From: Lactiplantibacillus paraplantarum
Lineage (GTDB): Bacteria; Bacillota; Bacilli; Lactobacillales; Lactobacillaceae
Direction: 5' to 3'
NCBI RefSeq assembly: GCF_003641145.1
Contig: NZ_CP032744.1
Coordinates: 310,001 to 374,000 of the forward strand
DNA length: 64,000 nucleotides
Part shown: piece after piece, positions 17,830-26,537 of the stretch
How positions within the stretch are numbered: position 1 is the stretch's first letter
How the letters are laid out: each line of letters begins with the position of its first letter
Position numbers and translations under genes: made by a program
The notes under the pieces: model-generated
Database searches by the model: none
Told to the model about the DNA's origin: nothing
Seen by the model: the letters and a program-made list of their open reading frames with translations, nothing else

Positions 17830-18789
17830 ATGCGAAAATATGCGATTATTGGGGTCGGACACGTTGGTGCAACGATTGCCTACACATTAGTATGCAAAGG
17901 GATTGCGGATGAATTGATTTTGATTGATTCTAATGCTGCCAAGGCCCGTGCGGAACAATTAGATTTACAAGATGCGCAGGCACGGTTAGACAGTCGCACG
18001 ATTATTAAGATTAATGATTATAATGAATTAGACGATACGGATATTTTGTTTGTCACTAGTGGGAATATTCACGCGTTAGACCATGCTTCGGGTAATCGGT
18101 GGGCGGAATTTGAGTATACCAAGCAAATCGTTCAAGATATCGCTCCAAAGGTTAAAGCGACGAAATTTAATGGCGTAGTTATCGATACGATGAATCCGTG
18201 TGATGCTATTACGCATTATTTCCAGCGGGCAACAGGACTATCGCGGCAACAAGTCTTCGGTACGGGGACGTTTTTGGACACAGCGCGGATGCAAAAGGTC
18301 GTTGCGGAGGCCTTTGATTGTGATCCGAAAAATATTAGCGGGTATGTTTATGGTGAACACGGGGAATCACAATTCAGTGCGTGGTCAACGGTTCAAGTTA
18401 ACGGTATTCCAATTACATCCTTGGTTGATCAGTACCACCTAGACTTGGATGCGCTAGAAGCAGCTGCTCGTCATGGTGGTTGGGCCGTTCATTCCGGCAA
18501 GGGTTACACCAGTTTTGCCATCGCGACTTGTGCAGTTAAGTTGAGCGAGGCGGTCTTTGCGAATGCCCGCTTAGCATGTCCGGTGTCGGCGTACAGTGAA
18601 ACTTTTAAGACATACGTGGGCCAACCAGCAATCATTGGCAAAGATGGGGTTGAAAGTGTTACTACTTTAACTCTGACTGCGGCTGAGCAAGCTAAGTTCC
18701 GCAATTCGGCGGATACGATTATTGAGAAGTTCCACGCTTTTGATGATGTCTTGAGTGCTCAGTCGGTACAAAAACGGCAACAAGCTTAA
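17830..18789 (+). CDS. L-2-hydroxyisocaproate / L-lactate-type dehydrogenase
   Basis: This 319-aa NAD-dependent 2-hydroxyacid dehydrogenase has the Rossmann motif IGVGHVGATIAYTL, the catalytic histidine in GEHGESQ (~residue 178) and Asp/Arg in GTGTFLDTARMQ. The segments FVTSGNIHALDHASGNRW and MNPCDAITHYFQ are closer to L-HicDH than to true lactate dehydrogenases, so it probably reduces branched or aromatic 2-oxo acids derived from amino acids. GGAGG precedes the ATG by 7 nt. It is followed by a small membrane protein gene. Confidence 0.85.
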   Translation: MRKYAIIGVGHVGATIAYTLVCKGIADELILIDSNAAKARAEQLDLQDAQARLDSRTIIKINDYNELDDTDILFVTSGNIHALDHASGNRWAEFEYTKQIVQDIAPKVKATKFNGVVIDTMNPCDAITHYFQRATGLSRQQVFGTGTFLDTARMQKVVAEAFDCDPKNISGYVYGEHGESQFSAWSTVQVNGIPITSLVDQYHLDLDALEAAARHGGWAVHSGKGYTSFAIATCAVKLSEAVFANARLACPVSAYSETFKTYVGQPAIIGKDGVESVTTLTLTAAEQAKFRNSADTIIEKFHAFDDVLSAQSVQKRQQA

Positions 18790-18891
18790 AAAATGACGGG
18801 TGTTAATTGTCTCGTTTGGCAAATTTCTACCAAAATGTTAAAATTTTACTAAGCAGAACGTTGACTGCATTAACTATATGGTGGGATGAAT

Positions 18892-19161
18892 ATGCACCGA
18901 CAATTAACGAACCGGCAACGGTGGCTAGTGATTGTAATCGCGACGATTCTGGGTGTCGGCTGTGCCTTGCTAGGTCAATGGGGCCAGTTATTCGGGGTCA
19001 TCGCAGCAACGCTTGCACTAATGTTGTTAACCAGTGGCTGTTTGACTTTTTGTCATCGTCGCGGGTGGCAGCCTGGGAGTGGAATGTTACTAGCATTAGT
19101 CACGGCTACAGGGTATGTACTAGTTATTTTAGGGAGCTATGGTTATTTATTACACAGCTAA
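18892..19161 (+). CDS. small membrane protein of unknown function
   Basis: This 89-aa protein begins MHRQLTNRQRWLVI and has two to three hydrophobic segments (about residues 10-45 and 63-85) and a short cytoplasmic basic loop CHRRGWQ. GGTGGGA precedes the chosen ATG; another ATG two codons upstream is too close to it. It ends 4 nt before a strong terminator. I do not recognise the family. Confidence 0.55.
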   Translation: MHRQLTNRQRWLVIVIATILGVGCALLGQWGQLFGVIAATLALMLLTSGCLTFCHRRGWQPGSGMLLALVTATGYVLVILGSYGYLLHS

Positions 19162-19164
19162 GCG

Positions 19165-19206
19165 AAACACTTTGGTATGGGGACACCCGGACCAAAGTGT
19201 TTTTTA
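19165..19206 (+). terminator. intrinsic terminator
   Basis: The perfect stem AAACACTTTGGT / ACCAAAGTGTTT is followed by TTTTA. Confidence 0.85.
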
Positions 19207-19487
19207 GTGCTTAGATGTGAGTGTGGGACAAACCGCTGAATTGTAGCGTTAGGCTTGGAATCTAATAGCTTGTAAACAAGTGGTACTAAATAAATTATTG
19301 ATAAGGTTAACGGATGTTTATTGTAATTGGCCACCAGGATGGTTATTTTGCAATACGAGTCCCAAAATAGTAAAAAAGGTCGTGATTTATCATCGCGACC
19401 TTCCTGGGCATAGCGTTGATTATGTTAACCAAAGTGGGGTCGCCATACCCAAGGCATTAATGGCAAACCTGCATCTAAAACTTTGCC

Positions 19488-20051
19488 TTATAGTCGGCCG
19501 ACTGGTAAACGATAACGAGTGCGGACGGCCGCACTATCAGCTGCGCTAATGCCGTTATAACGATTGTCAGCTAACATGACACTGTGACGATCACGACTAT
19601 GTTCTAGGCCGATGGTGTGTCCTAGTTCATGCTCGGCTACATGGACTTGATCCGAATAAGAATAGTGGTAGAGCGCAAAGTTACGAGTCAGCAAGTACAC
19701 TTGCGCTTTCGTGTAATAGCCATTGGGATAGCCGGTTGAAAAAGTAATTCCTGCCAGCCGATAGTATTGACCGTTCGTAGCAGAACTGGTCCCTAGTGTC
19801 ACTTGATGGTGAGCAGTGGTTCCCGGAACAAATTTGAAGTGCCCGGTCGCGTTCCAAGCATGAATAGCAGCTTGATAGACGTGACGCTCGTATGCCGAGG
19901 CCTGAATGACGTAAGTGACTTGTGCGTGTGGCCACCGACTACGTGAAAAGGGTGTGGCAATTGTTTTAGCGTTAGCAATCGGGGTCAAAGCAATCCCGAT
20001 AATGACGGTTAATGTTGTCAGACCTAACTTAACACTGCTTTTATTCTTCAT
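19488..20051 (-). CDS. secreted matrixin-like zinc metallopeptidase
   Basis: This 187-aa protein has a signal peptide (MKNKSSVKLGLTTLTVIIGI ... ANA, cut near residue 28) and the extended zinc motif HELGHTIGLEH near residue 135, followed by SVML as the Met-turn. These define the metzincin fold of matrixin (M10-like) proteases, here without propeptide or haemopexin domains. GAGAGGG before the ATG at 20051 decides the start over the upstream ATG at 20093. No substrate can be inferred. It is single between two intergenic stretches. Confidence 0.82.
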   Translation of the reverse strand: MKNKSSVKLGLTTLTVIIGIALTPIANAKTIATPFSRSRWPHAQVTYVIQASAYERHVYQAAIHAWNATGHFKFVPGTTAHHQVTLGTSSATNGQYYRLAGITFSTGYPNGYYTKAQVYLLTRNFALYHYSYSDQVHVAEHELGHTIGLEHSRDRHSVMLADNRYNGISAADSAAVRTRYRLPVGRL

Positions 20052-20244
20052 TGTTGTAACCCTCTCTCCCCCAAAAACGAAGGTTGCCATCAATAATTAT
20101 ATTTTAAAACGTTGTTAAGACGGGTGGTGACCTACAGGCTTGAAATGTTGTGTAAATATCATTTTTTTGCTAGCAATGAAGTTAGTTAAATAGGCTATCG
20201 CGTGCTATGATGAAAGCATCTTATGATGATGGAAGGAAATTGAT

Positions 20245-20913
20245 ATGACGATTAAACAGGCAATCGTACAACAAGCCTTAACGTTGATTAAACCACAGAT
20301 GGTGGTTGGCTTTGGTGGTGGTTCGACGGTTGGTGAACTGGTCAAAGAGGCCGCTAACCACGTGAATGAGATTACGGTCGTGACCCCGTCACCGACGACG
20401 CGCCAGTTGGCAACAGTGCTGGGTTATACCGTGGTCGATACCGCTTATTGCGATCGGGTCGATATTGCTTTTGACGGCTGTGATCAATTAGATCATCACG
20501 GTAATGCGCTCAAAAGTGGTGGTGGGATTCATGCTAATGAGAAGATTATTGCCAGCTTGGCGGATGAATATTGGCTGCTGACGATGCGCGACCGGCTAGT
20601 TGATCAATTTGATATTAAGACGCCGTTAGTCTTAGAGGTCTTACCAGCGGCGTTGTCATTGGTCATGCGGACGGTGAGTGATCTTGGCGGTCAGGCGACG
20701 CTGCGAGTAGCTGATAATCGGGATGGGTTCACGTTAACTGATAATGGCAATTTGTTGATTGATTGCCATTTTCCAACATATGCTAAGCTCACAGCTCTAA
20801 ATGCTGAATTAGCAACTTTGGCTGGCGTTGTTGAAACGAGCTATTTTGATCATTTGGTGACGAATGCTTGGTTGGGCGATACGGCCACGAATACGGTTGA
20901 GGCACTATTTTAA
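20245..20913 (+). CDS. rpiA: ribose-5-phosphate isomerase A
   Basis: This 222-aa enzyme interconverts ribose 5-phosphate and ribulose 5-phosphate in the pentose phosphate pathway. Conserved blocks are VVGFGGGSTVGELV, DIAFDGCDQLD and LKSGGGIHANEKIIASLA (catalytic Lys), and its length is normal. GGAAGG lies before the ATG. It looks monocistronic. L. plantarum has more than one rpiA, and I cannot tell the paralogue number. Confidence 0.9.
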   Translation: MTIKQAIVQQALTLIKPQMVVGFGGGSTVGELVKEAANHVNEITVVTPSPTTRQLATVLGYTVVDTAYCDRVDIAFDGCDQLDHHGNALKSGGGIHANEKIIASLADEYWLLTMRDRLVDQFDIKTPLVLEVLPAALSLVMRTVSDLGGQATLRVADNRDGFTLTDNGNLLIDCHFPTYAKLTALNAELATLAGVVETSYFDHLVTNAWLGDTATNTVEALF

Positions 20914-21060
20914 GTGGACACGTTTACCCTAATGGCAAGAAAATGAATGCTGAAATCCCGTTTGACACTTCTTTAAAATAATTCTAAACTGAAGGTGGCG
21001 TATTAAAGCGTCACCATTTTTTGAATCTAAGTTATTTTAACTATTTAAGGGGATGTCAAC

Positions 21061-22566
21061 ATGGCAAAAAAAGTCTATACTGATTATTTTTTTGATGAAC
21101 CTGCTTACAACACACATGACGGTGGCTATATTCCACTAGTTACACCGAAAATCGATCCACAACCGTTAGCGATTCCGCCGTTATTGAAGCCGGACCGTCA
21201 AACGGATACGGATGACTACTACACCGTGACGGCGCAAGAAAGTGAAACCCAGTTTTTGCCTGGTAAGAAGACTAAAACGTGGGGCTATAATGCGGGCTTT
21301 CTAGGTCAAACCATCGTCTTCCGTAATGGTAAGCAGACCCATATTGACTTGGAAAATAAACTCCCAGAATTGACGACTTTCCATTGGCATGGCTTGAACG
21401 TGCCAGGGCCGATTACCGATGGTGGCTGCCACGCACCAGTTTATCCAGGGGAAACAAATCACATTGATTTTAAAGTCCACCAACCAGCTGCAACGACTTG
21501 GTTACATGCACATCCATGTCCATCGACTGCGACGCAAGTCTGGAAAGGCTTAGCAACGATGGTGATTATTCAGGATGATGTCGAAGACCAGTTACCATTG
21601 CCTCGTAATTATGGCGTTGATGATATTCCATTGGTATTACAAGACCGTGAATTCCACGATGACAATCAATTTGATTATCGGGCGGACTACGATCCAGATG
21701 GTGTTCAAGGGCATACGGCGTTAGTTAATGGGACGGTCAACCCATATTTTGATGTGACGACGCAGCGGGTGCGTCTACGAATCTTGGATGGGTCGAACCG
21801 GCGCGAATGGCGTCTGCACTTCAATGACGATTTAGAATTTGCGCAAGTCGCTTCCGATGGTGGCATTTTGCCGGCGCCGGTTTATATGACCAAAGTGATG
21901 ATGACCTGTGCGGAACGGGACGAAATTGTCGTTGATTTCGGTCAGTATCAACCAGGTGATGAAGTCACGCTGATGACCGATGACACGCCACTATGTCGTT
22001 TTCGGATCAAATCGTTCGTGCCAGATGATACGAAACTACCAGAGCATTTAGTTGATATTCCTGATGAAACGCCAACACCGGACTTACCTGTTCGCACAAT
22101 CACGATGGATGGGATGGATGATGAAGTTGCGCTTGATGGCAAGAAATTCGATATGAGCCGCATTGATGCTCGGCAAAAAGTTGGGGATGTCGCCATTTGG
22201 GAAATTCGCAACACCAACAGTACTGAAAACGGCATGGTTCATCCATTCCACGTTCATGGGACTCAGTTTAGAGTTTTGGCACGGAATGATGGCCCGGTTT
22301 ATCCTAATGAACATGGGTTGAAGGATACGGTCGGTGTCAACCCTGGCGAAACGGTGCGAATCAAGGTTAAATTTGAGCTGACAGGGGTTTACATGTATCA
22401 CTGCCATATCATCGAACATGAAGATGGTGGGATGATGGCCCAAATTGAATCATATGATCCTCAACACCCACAAACTTATCATTTAATGGATATGGACACC
22501 TTACGGAATGCTTTTGCGAAGGAACAAGGCATCAAGCCCGAAGATGTTTGGATGCCCGGTATGTAA
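21061..22566 (+). CDS. multicopper oxidase (laccase / bilirubin-oxidase type)
   Basis: This 501-aa protein has three cupredoxin domains. Copper ligands are visible in all four classical blocks: TTFHWHGLNVPGP, WLHAHPCPS, HPFHVHGTQF and YHCHIIEHEDGGMM (type 1 copper Cys within HCH, axial Met). No signal peptide is seen, so it may act in the cytoplasm or wall by another route. It oxidises phenols, amines or metals with oxygen. GGGG stands 9 nt before the ATG, and a strong terminator follows. Confidence 0.9.
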   Translation: MAKKVYTDYFFDEPAYNTHDGGYIPLVTPKIDPQPLAIPPLLKPDRQTDTDDYYTVTAQESETQFLPGKKTKTWGYNAGFLGQTIVFRNGKQTHIDLENKLPELTTFHWHGLNVPGPITDGGCHAPVYPGETNHIDFKVHQPAATTWLHAHPCPSTATQVWKGLATMVIIQDDVEDQLPLPRNYGVDDIPLVLQDREFHDDNQFDYRADYDPDGVQGHTALVNGTVNPYFDVTTQRVRLRILDGSNRREWRLHFNDDLEFAQVASDGGILPAPVYMTKVMMTCAERDEIVVDFGQYQPGDEVTLMTDDTPLCRFRIKSFVPDDTKLPEHLVDIPDETPTPDLPVRTITMDGMDDEVALDGKKFDMSRIDARQKVGDVAIWEIRNTNSTENGMVHPFHVHGTQFRVLARNDGPVYPNEHGLKDTVGVNPGETVRIKVKFELTGVYMYHCHIIEHEDGGMMAQIESYDPQHPQTYHLMDMDTLRNAFAKEQGIKPEDVWMPGM

Positions 22567-22602
22567 GTGTAGATTAAGCTAATTTGGTAATGAGATGTGA
22601 AT

Positions 22603-22657
22603 AAAGGCCGGTTACTACTACCAAACACATTGTTTGCTAGTAGTAACCGGCCTTTAG
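22603..22657 (+). terminator. intrinsic terminator of the multicopper oxidase gene
   Basis: An 18-bp perfect stem (AAAGGCCGGTTACTACTA and its complement) with T residues on each side, about 40 nt after the stop codon. Confidence 0.85.
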
Positions 22658-22758
22658 CATTTGATAGTAATCACTAAGTCAAAGCGATTGCTTTTTTAAC
22701 CTATTTTCAGCTATAAATATAATATATGACACGCATTGTGTTAGTTAGGCCATGAATT

Positions 22759-23041
22759 ATGATTAAAACGTGCTGGTTAGGTGGGGTGTTGTTCGTCAGC
22801 ACGTGTGCGTCCTAGTCCGACCTCCGGGGCTGGGTGCCAATTGCTGGAACGTAGCCGACGTCGATTTGAGCTCACGCAGAAGCCCACTACGCAATCTCAA
22901 ATACGAGTCTTATTCTAAGCCGGAAGCAGATCACTTCCAGCTAAGAATAATTTGGCTACTGAGCATTGTCACCCAGCCCCTCCGGTCTAAAAGCCTGTGC
23001 GGGGCCACAGGCTTCAGTGACCCAGAGTACGTTTTAATCAT
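22759..23041. repeat. 283-bp highly structured intergenic element with terminal inverted repeats
   Basis: The ends are perfect 13-bp inverted repeats (ATGATTAAAACGT / ACGTTTTAATCAT). Inside are further paired arms: GACCTCCGGGGCTGGGTG with an imperfect complement near 22970-22987; GATTTGAG/CTCAAAT; a long hairpin TATTCTaAGCcGGAAG (about 22912-22951); and AAGCCTGTG/CACAGGCTT (22989-23012). The whole would fold as a branched structure. No ribosome site or credible protein is present. It could be a MITE-like element or a large structured RNA, and partial relatives occur at about 15.9 and 29.4 kb. Confidence 0.7.
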
Positions 23042-23145
23042 GATTTATCCCAAACAGTAACTAGCACAACACGCTATATATTTTTACTGTTTAGTATCGG
23101 TAACTGGTACAATTCAAGTAAGGACCAAAAAAGGAGGGGATTAGG

Positions 23146-23514
23146 ATGCACATTGCAGCAATGATTATGGCAATCGTGGTTGCCGTTGAGCATTTATTTA
23201 TCTTGTGGTTGGAAATGTTTAATGCAGATAGTGAGATGGTCGCAAAAGCGTTTGGAATTCCACGGCAAACGTTACAGTCACCGTCAGTGCAATTATTATT
23301 TAAAAATCAGGGGTTATATAATGGCTTCTTGGCCGTTGGTATTTTATACAGCTTGTTTGTGATTCCGGCCGTTGCGAGCGCCGGTGCAACTCTATTTTTC
23401 TTAGCTTGTGTGATGGTTGCTGCTATTTATGGCAGTATTACGGTTAGTCGGGCGATTGTCGTGATTCAGGGCTTACCGGCATTAATTGCCTTTATTCTGA
23501 TGTACTTAGCTTAA
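23146..23514 (+). CDS. DUF1304 membrane protein
   Basis: This 122-aa protein has four membrane helices and the DUF1304 pattern VAVEHLFILWLEMF near the N-terminus, LLFKNQGLYNGFLAVGI in the middle and GSITVSRAIVVIQGLPALIAF near the end. AAGGAGGGG precedes the ATG. The family is common in Firmicutes and has no assigned role. It is monocistronic with a terminator at 23554. Confidence 0.82.
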   Translation: MHIAAMIMAIVVAVEHLFILWLEMFNADSEMVAKAFGIPRQTLQSPSVQLLFKNQGLYNGFLAVGILYSLFVIPAVASAGATLFFLACVMVAAIYGSITVSRAIVVIQGLPALIAFILMYLA

Positions 23515-23553
23515 ATGCTTAGTTTAAGATAGTAGCATCGTAGCAGTAATCAC

Positions 23554-23594
23554 AAAAAACGTTGTTATGGGAACTTCCATAACAACGTTTTTTG
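23554..23594. terminator. bidirectional intrinsic terminator
   Basis: The stem AAAAAACGTTGTTATGG / CCATAACAACGTTTTTT has T runs for both directions and separates the convergent DUF1304 and PEBP-like genes. Confidence 0.85.
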
Positions 23595-23643
23595 TATTAT
23601 TGGCGTGAATCGTTGAATTGGTAATAACTGGATTACGTGTCCG

Positions 23644-24153
23644 TTATACCTTGCCAATGACCGTCGTTTTAGCAGTTGCTAGCACGTGACCGGCAATGGC
23701 ATCATGAAATTCGTTGAGCCAGTATCCAGGTTGGAGGTCTAACTCAGTATCAAGTGCAAATAGTTTGAATGAATAGCGATGATCCTTGTCAGGCGGGTAC
23801 GGGCCGACGTAGTGTTGGCTAACTTTTGGATCAGTCTCGTGAACATAGGCGCCCGCTGTGGAATTATTACCTTGGACCATCGGAATAGCACCGGTCTGAC
23901 TGGCATTTTCAGGAATGTGGGTCGTGGTTGCCGGTAAATTGGCAGCAATCCAATGAATCCAGGTGAAGCCACCTACTGGAATCGCATCGTGGTCAACGAA
24001 AGTGAACGCCAGTGAATGGGTACCAGCTGGCACATCACTAATGTCAACGGGAAACGAGATGATGGGGTGGCCCTTGTACGTTTGGGCCACCGCGGCCTGC
24101 TTGGAATAGGTGGCAGCAAGGGCCCCATTGATGGTCGGAATTGATAGTTGCAT
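23644..24153 (-). CDS. YbhB/YbcL family (PEBP, Raf-kinase-inhibitor-like) protein
   Basis: This 169-aa cytoplasmic protein belongs to the bacterial phosphatidylethanolamine-binding-protein-like family. Conserved features are SFPVDISDVPAGTHSLAFTFVDHDA, FTWIHWIAANLP and VGPYPPDKDHRYSFKLFALD. The function in bacteria is not established; small-ligand binding is inferred from the fold. GAGG lies before the ATG. The upstream neighbour, a DUF2075 ATPase, is read the same way 31 nt away, so the two may be cotranscribed. Confidence 0.87.
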   Translation of the reverse strand: MQLSIPTINGALAATYSKQAAVAQTYKGHPIISFPVDISDVPAGTHSLAFTFVDHDAIPVGGFTWIHWIAANLPATTTHIPENASQTGAIPMVQGNNSTAGAYVHETDPKVSQHYVGPYPPDKDHRYSFKLFALDTELDLQPGYWLNEFHDAIAGHVLATAKTTVIGKV

Positions 24154-24183
24154 TGCAAATCCCTCCTCGTGTAATTAATCTTA

Positions 24184-25380
24184 TTATAACGCTAATAATC
24201 GCTGGCGTAGTGCTGGGTCAACCGCATAAATGTAAAGCCCATAACGCCCACGTTTCATCAAGACGTTAATTGAGTTGAAAATGATTTGTTGCTTAAGGGG
24301 GAGGAGGTCACCTAAATCTGATCGCTGTTTGAATGCTTCTTGGTCTTCATAGCGTTCAGGGCGAACGACGATCTGATCATGGGCTTCATCATAGCCCACA
24401 GAAGGGCCAAGAATGACCCCCGCATAATTCAAATCAAACCCTTGAATGGTATAAATTGAACCAACCTCATTCAGCGTCTCAGGGCGCAAGGCCCAGGGAT
24501 CATCAGTTAAGTTGACTTTATCCCACGGAAGCTTCAATTGTCCGGCTGTTACGTACCAAGTACCATGGTTAACGACGTACGGAAAGTCAGCGGTCGCCAC
24601 CATTCGGGCGAGTCCATACTGCTGGTCACGTTGTTTGATCAGGTCGTATAAGGGTTGCCCGTCATCAAAAAAACGCAAATCAAAGTTATCGCTAACGGGT
24701 TTTGGTTGTAATTGCCCGCGGGTAAAATCATCGATCCAGTCAACAACATCGGCGCCACCAGTGACCCGGAATTGCTCGTCTAAGTTGTAGCTCGCGTGTG
24801 GGTACTGGTCTAAAAATGGCTTGAGATCGTTGCTATGCCAGTAGCTCTTTAACTTCAAGACTTGTCGGGTATCGAAGACGAGGACAACGACGCGACTATG
24901 ATTGATCAGTTCTGTCAGTTGATTGTGGCCGGTGAAGCGGTTATAGCGGTCTGGCTGCGTGAGTAATAGGTGCGCTTCGTCGATAAAAACAACGTCTGCT
25001 TGCCGATGCTCTTTTGCCAACCGGTTGATCAACGGGTTGGGCTTTTGGAAGTCTTTTTTGCGTAAGACGGGGTCGTCACCAGCTAAGCGTTTATAAATTT
25101 TGAGCATTTCATTGTGGTTGACGACGAGATAGTTGTCAGTGGCCTGCAAATCGTTTGGCGTCAAGCTACGATTGAGGGCTTGTAGCCGAGCAAACGCGGC
25201 GGCTAATACGGCACTCTTGCCAGTTCCTGCATCACCATGAATGACAAAGAGACTCGGCTGTTTTTGCTGGCGATGGGTACGGATAAAAGTTAATAGTTGG
25301 TGCTCTAATGATTGTTGTGCCGGTGACAACGCAGCTTGATCATTTAGCTTGAACGTTGCGGCACTGATTGTAGATGACAT
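24184..25380 (-). CDS. DUF2075 P-loop ATPase
   Basis: This 398-aa protein has Walker A GDAGTGKSAV (~residue 49) and Walker B VVFIDEAHLLL (~residue 132), with a sensor-like VVLVFDTRQVL and a late block EVGSIYTIQGFDLNYAGVILGP typical of DUF2075 and related superfamily 1 helicase-like ATPases. Nucleic acid binding or remodelling is likely but unproven. The divergent neighbour is an Rrf2-type regulator, with a 109-bp gap that must hold both promoters. Confidence 0.83.
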   Translation of the reverse strand: MSSTISAATFKLNDQAALSPAQQSLEHQLLTFIRTHRQQKQPSLFVIHGDAGTGKSAVLAAAFARLQALNRSLTPNDLQATDNYLVVNHNEMLKIYKRLAGDDPVLRKKDFQKPNPLINRLAKEHRQADVVFIDEAHLLLTQPDRYNRFTGHNQLTELINHSRVVVLVFDTRQVLKLKSYWHSNDLKPFLDQYPHASYNLDEQFRVTGGADVVDWIDDFTRGQLQPKPVSDNFDLRFFDDGQPLYDLIKQRDQQYGLARMVATADFPYVVNHGTWYVTAGQLKLPWDKVNLTDDPWALRPETLNEVGSIYTIQGFDLNYAGVILGPSVGYDEAHDQIVVRPERYEDQEAFKQRSDLGDLLPLKQQIIFNSINVLMKRGRYGLYIYAVDPALRQRLLAL

Positions 25381-25489
25381 ATTTTTTCACTCCCAAACAC
25401 ATTATACCTGCATATTGGGGCTAATTGAAATGAGAGTCATTACAGTTGGTGGTAGAATAGAATTATGACAAAGTGTGGGAGGAAGTAAC

Positions 25490-25960
25490 ATGAAACTTGA
25501 TTTTTCGGTGGCGGTGCATAGCATCCTGTACCTAGATGCACACCGTGATAGTAAGGTCGCTAGTCGGGAACTTGCGCAGTCACTGCATCTTAATCCGGTG
25601 ATGATTCGCAATATTTTATCAGTTCTACATAAGCATGGGTATTTAACGGGGACGGTTGGTAAAAATGGAGGCTACCAATTAGACTTGGCTTTGGCCGATA
25701 TGAACCTCGGCGATCTATATGATTTGACAATTCCCCCAACAATTAGCTATGCGCGCTTCATTACGGGTCCATCCAAAACGGATGAACAGGCTGATCAATC
25801 CCCGATTGCGGCCAATATTAGTGAAACGTTGACGGATTTATTTACAGTAGCTGACCGTCAATATCGGGCTTACTATCATCAGTTTACAATGGCTGATTTA
25901 CAAGCCGACCTGAACCACCACGGCACGTTTTTACAACACGAACAAGATTCAGAATCTTAA
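25490..25960 (+). CDS. Rrf2-family transcriptional regulator
   Basis: This 156-aa regulator begins MKLDFSVAVHSILYLDAH and has the winged helix ASRELAQSLHLNPVMIRNILSVLHKHGYLTGTVGKNGGYQLD, typical of Rrf2 proteins. The three Cys residues that hold an Fe-S cluster in IscR/NsrR are absent, so it belongs to the cluster-free branch. GGGAGGAAG before the ATG at 25490 decides the start. It is divergent from the DUF2075 ATPase. Confidence 0.85.
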   Translation: MKLDFSVAVHSILYLDAHRDSKVASRELAQSLHLNPVMIRNILSVLHKHGYLTGTVGKNGGYQLDLALADMNLGDLYDLTIPPTISYARFITGPSKTDEQADQSPIAANISETLTDLFTVADRQYRAYYHQFTMADLQADLNHHGTFLQHEQDSES

Positions 25961-26113
25961 GTAAAAAGCGTCACTTGATTGAAAAATAAGGCGATTTTCG
26001 TTAATAACCTTAATTTGAAACGGCTTGTCTGTTAGGGATTGTCAGGTTGAAAATTCAGTGCTATCTTATAGGGCATTATCAAAATAGCAGTGAATCTGAA
26101 AGGGGCCTTGGCA

Positions 26114-26434
26114 ATGGCAGCACGGTTAGTGTTAATTCATGAGGTTGGCCGCTATCGGGAATTGTCCGAGCAGCGGTACTGGTTAGAATCAGCTGATTTT
26201 TGGGGTGTCGATGGTCGTGGCGAGACGGTGAACGAGGCAGTTGGCAATTTTTTGACTAACCTTGTTCAGTACTGTCAAGATTATTACCAGCGCGGATTAT
26301 GGCAATTGGATGATCGGTTATTACAGTTGGATCATGTTGACGCGGTATTGGCGTATGTTCAGGCTGGTAAATCACCAGCGCCACTATTCCTATTCAAACT
26401 ATTGCCGTTAGATCGGCAATTAGCATCAGCTTAA
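26114..26434 (+). CDS. HicB-like small protein
   Basis: This 106-aa protein has ESADFWGVDGRGETVNEAVGNFLTNLVQYCQDYY, which follows the pattern of the partial RNase H fold of HicB antitoxin-like proteins. No DNA-binding tail and no HicA toxin are nearby. AAAGGGG precedes the ATG at 26114; a GTG at 26090 is an alternative. It may be a domesticated HicB-fold protein. The family assignment is tentative. Confidence 0.5.
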   Translation: MAARLVLIHEVGRYRELSEQRYWLESADFWGVDGRGETVNEAVGNFLTNLVQYCQDYYQRGLWQLDDRLLQLDHVDAVLAYVQAGKSPAPLFLFKLLPLDRQLASA

Positions 26435-26537
26435 AGCAAATATTGACGAATTCTTAAAGAAGCGTTCATACTTCCACCACACTCCTGCGCTAAACTATGC
26501 GTTATAATCAAAGCGTAAATTAATTGGAGGGTGTTGT

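Noticed and set aside
18807..19214. 135-codon frame overlapping the 89-aa membrane protein gene
   Set aside because: Its codon use and composition are unlike a protein, and the alternative frame gives a clear membrane protein with a ribosome site.
22770..23060. 96-codon frame inside the structured element
   Set aside because: It is a by-product of the GC-rich paired arms; no ribosome site.
26114..26434. HicAB toxin-antitoxin pair
   Set aside because: A HicB-like fold is plausible, but no HicA-type toxin gene lies on either side.
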